Below, one piece after another: positions 43,378 through 52,300 of a DNA stretch of 64,000 nucleotides. The translations under genes were made by a program, and so were the position numbers. The number at the start of each line of letters is the position of its first letter. Positions within the stretch are counted from its first letter, which is position 1. The stretch comes from Saccharobesus litoralis. Lineage in GTDB: Bacteria > Pseudomonadota > Gammaproteobacteria > Enterobacterales > Alteromonadaceae. The notes under the pieces are model-generated. The model was not told the origin of the DNA. It saw nothing but the letters and a program-made list of their open reading frames with translations, and ran no database searches. The stretch lies in the NCBI RefSeq assembly GCF_003063625.1, contig NZ_CP026604.1, positions 1,116,001 through 1,180,000 on the forward strand, read 5' to 3'.

Positions 43378-46300
43378 TTAGGCTTCGTCGTGCTGACAGA
43401 AGCCGGCAATGACTTGTTGAAACGTGTCTAAATTAATTGCTAGGTCAGTTTCTAAGCTGATGTGTAACTCGTCATCGACTTGTGCGACTTCACACAATAA
43501 ACCGCCTAGTTGCCGTGATGGATTAGGCGTATTGCTATCCTCAGTTTCAAGTGAACTAGTGACAGCGTCATTTGCATAATTGGCCATCTCCGGCAATTGC
43601 CCTTGATAGTTAAAACGCAATAAACAATTAGCCGCATTTTGTGCATAAAGCAGTTGGCTTATTTGCTGCCACGCTGGATTTTGCTTAACTATTGACGCCG
43701 ATTGCAAAGCAAAGAAGTTAACCCCAGCCCCCACAGATTGAGCTAAATGACTTTGTAATAAATCTAGTTGCTCGGTTAATGGTTGGCTGCAATCAAAAAT
43801 GCTTGGCACATGATCCAAAAACTCACCAACCACATGATAGTAAGCTGGGTCATGGTATTTACGAGTATCAGTCACCAAGGTAATGGGTAACCTATCTAAC
43901 CCTGTTAATTGTTTTGCAAACTGGCTAAATAAGGTCAATGCCCGAGTAAAACCATTGCCATTGTCATTACTGAGATCGTCTGCTTTGAGTTGCTTCGCGT
44001 CATGTTCGATATCATGTGTTATGTCATGCGCACAATTATGTATTAAGGCCTCATTTAACGGCACAACAAATTGCACTTGTTGACTCGCCGGAACAAGATG
44101 TGAACTTGGATTAGCGCGAGTTTGTTCAACCCAAGTCAACCAAGCATTCTGAGCTTGAGCAAACTTGTCAGCAAAACTGTGCATACTGGCCGATACCATC
44201 TCTGGGAGCCTGCTAGAATCCAGTGCGTAGTCAAAATAGCTAAGCTGTTTTTTACCCTTATTAGTACTGCGACTAGGATCACTTTTAGTCACAACACCAA
44301 GTTGTTTATCGTTTGCCAGCTCGCCATATAAGGTTTGCACCCGAGCGCGTATAACATCTAAACTTCTAGCATCTGTAATTAAGTGGTCAGCCGCAAATAA
44401 TAATTGATGCTGTCCTGTCGCCATTTTCACCACGAGCAAGTAATAAGGTAAATTGTAGTCTTGAGCTGTGCTATTTTCAGCGATATAACCTTGCACAAAA
44501 CACTTACCGAGTTCAGATCCAACGTACTGGGCGATTCTCGTCAACAAACTGTGTTTTTGTTGTTCAGTAACATTGGCTAAATCCAGATAAGGCACAGCAA
44601 TTCTAGGCTGGCGGTCTTTTTCAATGTCTTTAGCACTATCTTGAGCGCCTAATTGCAACATAGCTGATTCGCCACCGGAAGAGTCAAGAACCGTTGGGTA
44701 ATAATGCCAACTGGCCTTTTGTAACTCGTCTGCTTTATCCGTCACCAGAATACTGGTTAATAATTGCTGTTCTGCAACCGTAAACTGCACCGCTTTTATT
44801 AACGCTTCACTATCAGGGGTGTAACCTAAATCCAAAACCCCGCCCGATAATCTGTCAGCCAAACTAAGATGTTTTTGCTGTACAGCGCTTAGCGCGAATT
44901 GTTCAACGGACGAAGATGTTTGACATATGCTAGCGTTGAAATGTGTAAACATTGTCAAAGTTTCAGCAAATAACGCATCAATATCTATGCTCTGACTAAC
45001 GAGTGGTTGGTTTTGCTCTGGCATTACTTGGCAGCTACCTTGCGCAACACGCTGATCGACTAACTGAGCTAACTGCCGTACGCTTGGGTATTGGAAAATA
45101 TCAACCAGACTAACTGGCAGATCTTTTTGTTTACTTAACTTAGATGCGATCGCAATCGCATTTATCGAATGACCGCCAATTTGGTCAAAAGCATCCGTCA
45201 CGCCTATACCGTCACGGTTTAGCACTTCTAACCAAGTATCAAGAATTAACTGTTCAGTTTCTGTCTCAGGCGCGACAAATTCTCGTTCTGGCTCTTGATA
45301 TAAAGGATCCGGTAATTGTTTACGGTCGATTTTACCGCTGATATTTAACGGCATTTCATCCATTTTAATGAAGAAAGATGGCACCATATAATCGGGTAAT
45401 TGCTTAGCCAGCATGCTTGCCAGTTCATCATTGAATACCAAAGCGTCAACCGGATGATTACAAGTGTAATAAGCCACTAATGCTTGGGTTGCATCGTTAA
45501 GCTTAATCGTCTTAACCAAAGTTGAACAAACATTGGCATGGCTTTGTAAAACTTGCTCTATTTCTGCAATTTCAATTCTAAAACCGCGAACTTTGACCTG
45601 AAAATCTAGTCGACCGCTATAAACAATTTCATTGTTAGCATCAAAATTAACTAAATCGCCAGTTTTATAAACTCGCATAGCCAGTTGTTCAAGCTCAACA
45701 AAACGCTCCGCTGTCAGTTGCGGGTTATTGATATACCCACGTGCAACTTGAATACCGCCTAAACACAACTCACCAACAACGCCGTGCGGGACAAATCGTC
45801 CTAATGGGTCAAGAATAAAGCAGTGACAATTGTCAATCGGCTTACCTATCGTCACCTTGGTATCTTCAGGGTAAACCTGACTGGCTGTCACTTCGATAGC
45901 CGCTTCTGTCGGCCCATACAAATTGTGTATCGCAACATTAGGCAAGACACTAAAAGCCAAGTTTTTATCGGCTACTGTTAAGGCCTCGCCACTACAAAGC
46001 ATAAATTTGAGGCTGCTGGTTGCCCGCTGAATGTCATCTGCCAAATGTCCGTTTTGTCCGGCGTTTTGTCCTGCGTTATGAGCTAAGCCTTGCGCCATAT
46101 ACTGGGTAAAAGCATTTAGCATTGACGGTACAAAATGGATAATACTGACTTGCCATTTTTGTACTGCTTGTAGCAAGGCTTGAGGCTGCTTTTCCGCTCC
46201 CACTTCAGGTAGAGCCAAGCTAGCCCCGCAAATGAAAGGCACAAACAATTCAAAAACCGAAACATCAAAGGTGAATGCCGTTTTTTGCAAAAAGACATCT

Positions 46301-49300
46301 TGCTCAGTCAATGCAAAACTGCGCGCCATCCACTGTAAACGGTTAATAATAGATTGATGCTCTACCATCACCCCTTTAGGGCGGCCTGTCGAACCAGAGG
46401 TATAAATAACATATGCCAGCTGCGCAGGTGTGACTTGCGGTAATAAACTCGCTAAACGCTCACCAACACTCGGGATCTGCCGTTGTATATCGAAAATTTG
46501 CCCGTTAAATATATTGGCGGCCGCCATAGGTCGTGAAGTAATAAGCGCAATAGCATCAGCATTGCTCAGCATGTAACTTACACGATCATCCGGCAATTTA
46601 GGATCTAACGGCAAGTAAGCCGCACCCGCGCGTAATATACCTAAAATACTCACCATCATTTGTTGGCAACGCTCAGTCATCAAGCCAATAACGGCATCCG
46701 GTGTTACATGCAATTTTGCGCGTAATTCAACAGCCAAATCGCCAGCCTGTTGCCAAAGCTGCTGATACGTCATTTGCTGATCAGCAAAATGTAAGGCTAT
46801 CGCATTTGGCGTTTTTACCACTTGTTGGGCAATTAAAGAGACTATGCTTTGTCCTGCCGGATAGTCGTAATGACTGGCATTTAAACTAACTAATTCATTA
46901 ATTTGCGCGTGACTCAGCAATTGCAGATCTTTGCACAACAAGGTTGTTTGCTCGCTAATGGCGTTGAGCAATCTATTGAGCATTTGCTGTAAATGACTTT
47001 GAATATTAATAATGCTCTGTTGACTAAAGCGATTACCATTATATGAGTAACGAACTTCCAGTGACTCGCCCGGCACAACGACAATATTAAAGTCGTAGTT
47101 AACCTGCTCTTTGCCACCAAGCATTTCGATTTGTAAGGCTTGATCAGCTTCGTCTTCAACCACTCCAACTGGATAGTTTTCAAATACGAAAATATGATCC
47201 AACCAATCGGCCGGTAAAGACGCCTGATCTTTTATTTGGTTAAGGCCAACAAATCCTTTGGCTTCACCTTGTTTAAAATCCGCTTGAATAGCGCGAGCTG
47301 TATCAACAAAGCTATCATCGGCGCTTAATTGCACCCGTAATGGAATCGTATTAACAAATAAGCCTATGGTTTGATCGGCACCGATAAGCTCAGTTGGCCG
47401 GCCAGAAATAACATTCGCAAATACCACATCAGAGCTAGCGTTATAGTTAGCTAACTGCAATGCCCAAAGGGTTTGCATTACCGTGTTTAACGTAACCCCT
47501 TGTGTTGCCGCCCATTGCTCTAGTTGTTGAGTTTGCTCTGGCGCTAAGCGCAAAACTTGTTGCTTAACTAGGTAATCATCTTCATTTGACTTGGCTATTT
47601 CATCCTTAATTGGCTTAGCAATTACCTCACTAGTTTGATGCTCAATAAAAGGAACATGAGAGACTTGCGCAAAATCGCCTAATTGCTTGCGCCAATAATT
47701 AAGTGCCGCAGGCTGATTTTGCTCGGCAAGCCAACTTAAGTAATCACTGTAGTGATACACTTGAGGTAAATCAGCTGCCATGTGCTGAGTATTGGCCTGA
47801 TATAGCTCCATTAGCTCGCTAAAGACAGCACCAATACACCAGCCATCCATCATAATATGATGGCTAAGCATAATCAGGCGGTATTCTTGTTGTTTAAGCT
47901 TTAGTACAGCAACTCGAGTTAAATTATCAGTCGCTAAATTAAAGCCTCGCGTCCAGTCTTCCAGCTTAAAGTTTTCAATATAATCTTGTTGCGATTGCTT
48001 GCTTAAATCACTAATGTCAAAAAAGACAAACGGCATTTGCCGCTCACGTAAAATCACTTGGCGTGGTTGTTTAAAACCATCATGTAATACCGCGGTGCGT
48101 AAAGCTTGATGACGGGCATTAATCGTTTGAAAAGCACTTTTCAGATGCTCAACTTCGACTTCACCGCGAATAATTACTTCATTCTGGATCAAATAATCGC
48201 CACGGCTAGCATCCAACACATAGTGATACAACATGCCGGCTTGCATAGGCGTCAGATTATGAATGTCTTCAATCTGCTGCTGTGGGTATTGCTGGCCAAT
48301 AAGATCTAATTCGTAAGCGTCTAGTCCTGATGCACTGTAGTCAGATGCCGTGCGTAGGCTTTGTTCTTGAGCGCAACACAGTGCCACTATAGCCTGTAAT
48401 TCTGTTGAAAATGCCTCTGCTACCGCATCTATCCACTGTTGACTCACTTGAGTTGGATCGTAATCCCAGCTAAATGACAATTGGTTATTAAAAATTGAAC
48501 CATTGATATTGAGCGCACAGATGGCTTCACTTTCTGCGCTCATTTCAAAACCAGTCGATTTATCAGAAACCTGTAGGCCTGACTCTTCAGCATCTAGGTT
48601 AAACTCACCTAGATAGTTAAAACTAATTTGCGGCTCGGCCTTTAACTCAGCATAGAACCCGTTATTTACTGGCGTATTGCTAGCAGAGTCAGTGGTAAAT
48701 TCAGAGTCAGAATTTAGAGCTCTTAAATAACGCAAAATGCCAAAGCCAATACCTTTATTTGGGATCTGGCGCAGTGACTCTTTCGTCGTTAATAAATGTT
48801 CAATCACGCGCTTATCATTGCTAAGGTTATTATTAGCTACCTCAACGTTTCGCGTTGTCAGTCGCACTGGGTAAGCCGAGGTAAACCAACCTACAGTGCG
48901 GCTGATGTCAGCAGCAAAACCTAAAGCTTCGCGGCCATGTCCTTCTAAGTTAACTAGGAAATGACCAACACCACTAACCTTGCCAACAGCGGCGGCTAAA
49001 GCGGTTAATAACAAATCATTGGCATCAGTATTGAAAGCTTGGTGGGCAGCACTGATAAAAGTTCCCGTAAACTCAGGGGCAAATTGCTGAGTGACATTAG
49101 CTAAATCGCCTAACTTACCTCTAGTACTAGCAGCGCCTTGCTTTTCGCATTGCTCATCACTTGGGTTAAATAGCGGTTCGGTTGTTTTGCTATTACACAC
49201 ATTACGCCAGTAGGCTAATTCACTACGAGCCTGACTATCCAAACTATAAGTTTTAAGTTGCTCTGCCCAATACTGCATAGAATGGGTTTTGTTTGGCAAT

Positions 49301-52300
49301 TGAATGGCTTTATTGGCTAATACATCAGCATAAGCTTGCTTAAAGTCATCAAATAAAATGCGCCACGACACACCATCAACCAAAATGTGATGAATAGAAA
49401 TTAGCAAATAATCTTGTACTGCGGATGCGCCCTCTGGTGACTTAATCAGGGCTACCGCCATTAAGGGACCACGCTGAAAATCTAGGCTGGCATGAACTTG
49501 TTGACCAATTGTTTCTAATTGCTGATTGACATCCTGATCGTTTGTCGCATCCAACTCAAACAACTTCACGCTCAGCTGGCATTGCTCCACTGGCATAATA
49601 TGCATTTGCTGGTTAGCAAAGTCAGGAATAGCCCGCAAATTATCATGATGGGCCAAGATGGACTGCATTGCTTGTTCAACCGCAGCCAGCTCTATATTGT
49701 CAGCAGACAATAAAGCAGATTGATTCCAATGATGTGCCTGACTAAACGCTTGTTCACTAAACCAATGCTGGATCGGCGTAAACGGATAGGTGCCCGTAAC
49801 CGCTTGTTGGTCGATAGCTTGATGGCTTAACTCAATATGCTCAGCCAAAGCTTCGATGGTCGGAAATTGAAATAGCAAACCGACTTCCAACTTGTAACCT
49901 AGGGTATTTAAATGTGCTGCTATTTGAATGGCTTTAATTGAGTCGCCACCCAAACTAAAGAAGTTATCGGTAATGCTGATGGCTTGCAGATTAAGCACTT
50001 TTTGCCAAGCATCGACCAATACCTGCTGCTCAACAGTTTCAGCCGCTACTTGTAAGTCGGCTTGCTGCGCTAATACGCTTTGTGGATCGGGCAACGCCTG
50101 TTTATCGACTTTACCATTGCGATTAATAGGGAACGCATCCAACTCCAGTAAATAAGCTGGCACCATATAATCTGGCAATTGTTTTAGCATAAACTGGCGA
50201 ATTTGCTGGTTGCTAACCTTAGCACCCGCCAGCAAAGTATAATAACCAGCTAAATAGGCATTACCTTGCGCATCTTGACCTGCAACAACATAGGCCTGAC
50301 TAATATCCTTATGTTGTTCAAGATGAAAGTTAACTTCGCTTATTTCAATACGAAAACCACGGATCTTGACTTGATCATCAACCCGACCCAGGAAAATAAT
50401 ATTGCCATCCGCCGTCCATTTACCCATATCGCCCGTTTTATAAATCAGGCCTTTGTTTTGCGGTAAAACATCACTAAAACTATCACTAATAAACTGGCTG
50501 GCGTTTTTTTCTGGCTCATTAACATAACCACGCGCAACACCCAAGCCACCAATACAAATTTCCCCTTCAACCCCAATCGGTTGTAACTGATTTGCCTTGT
50601 TTAAAATATATACCTGAGTATTGGTAATAGGTTTACCAATACAATTACTGGCGATCAAATCGCGATCACTACGCCATTCGGTAGATACCACTGTGGTTTC
50701 AGTTGGCCCATAGGCATTAACATAAACCAGCTGGTCTTTAAGCTTGTCGATGATTTCAGGGTTAGACGAAGAACCCGCAGCCAGCAATACTTTTAAATCT
50801 TTGGCTTGGCTAAAGTCGACGTTAGCTAAATACGGCGGCGGTAAAGCCGTAAAATGAATAGCACGCTCAACCAAATATTCTGCATATAACTCAGGGTTGG
50901 CGATCACCGACATTGGCAATACATGTAAACAAGCACCATTCAATAAAGTGGTGAAAATCTCACCTGCCGAAGCATCAAAGGTATAAGGTGCAAATTGCGT
51001 GATATTATCGCCAGCACTAAATAAGCTCGAAAAATACAAACCAAGGTTAACCACAGATCTGTGCTCTATCATTATGCCTTTCGGTTTGCCGGTACTGCCC
51101 GATGTATAAATAACATAGGCCAAGTCATCGGATTTAATGGCGGGCAATTCAACATCAACAGGCGAGCTATTGATTAATTGTGCAACGTCCAAACACAAGC
51201 AAGTATCAACATAAGCGGACACAGCATCAGCTACGTCACTACTGTATAAAATACGTTCAGCATTAAGCTCATTTAATATGACTTGAATACGCTCTTGCGG
51301 GTAATCAGCGCCAAGCGGCACATAAGCAGCACCAGCTCGTACAACACCCAGAATAGCGGCAATCATATTGGTGCTACGCCCCATAATTAGGGCTACCACG
51401 TCACCTTTATTAACGCCATTAGCTAACAGGTTTTTAGCGACATTTGCCGAGGCAATATCCAATTCAGCATAAGTTAAAGATTGCTCTTGATACACCACTG
51501 CCGGTAAATGGCTAAACTTGGCGGCCACGGCATTAAACTGGCTAACAATATCGCTAAATGGCAAGGGTTGAGAAATCGGATTAAATTCAGCAACTAAGCG
51601 CTTGGTTTCGTTTTCTGCCAAAAATTTAACTTGGTTGATCAGCGTTTGCGGCTGCGCAATCACTTGACTGACAAAGTTAACTAAATGCTGGGCAAAGCTC
51701 TTAATAGCTTCAGCATCAAATAGTGGTGTTGCATACTCAATAAATAAATTAAAGCCCGTGCTAGCATCTAACTCGGTTATCGCTAGTAGCAAATCAAATT
51801 TTGCGACTGGGTTGTGGCTGTCTAACGCGGTAAATTTAGCTTGTCCTAGATCCTGCATTTGAGCGGCTTGCAACTCGTAAACAAACATACAATCAAACAA
51901 AGGGTTACGGCTTAAATCACGCGGCGGATCCAACTCATTAATCAAAGTTTCCAGCGGATAGTTTTGATTATCAAACCCAGCAAGCATAACCTGCTGAACC
52001 TGATTTAGGTATTGAACAAAGTTAGTACTTGCATCTAACTGAGTTTTGATTGGCAAAGTATTAACCAACATACCCACAATCTGGCTTAAATCACTATGGT
52101 TACGCCCTGTTACCGGCGTGCCCACCACCACTTCATCAGCTGCACTATAACGGCTTAACAAAGCTTGATAACAAGCCATAAAAAATATAGCTGGCGTGAC
52201 TTGTTGCTGCTGGCAGAACTGACGAATAGTAGCACCAAGTTCGTCACTAAATTGCGTTTGATAATGAGCGGCTTGATATTGAAATACCGGCCGACGGGCT

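Noticed and set aside
43378-43800. Thioesterase at the end of NRPS-B
   Set aside because: No GxSxG motif or alpha/beta-hydrolase pattern is seen; the end matches a condensation-like domain.
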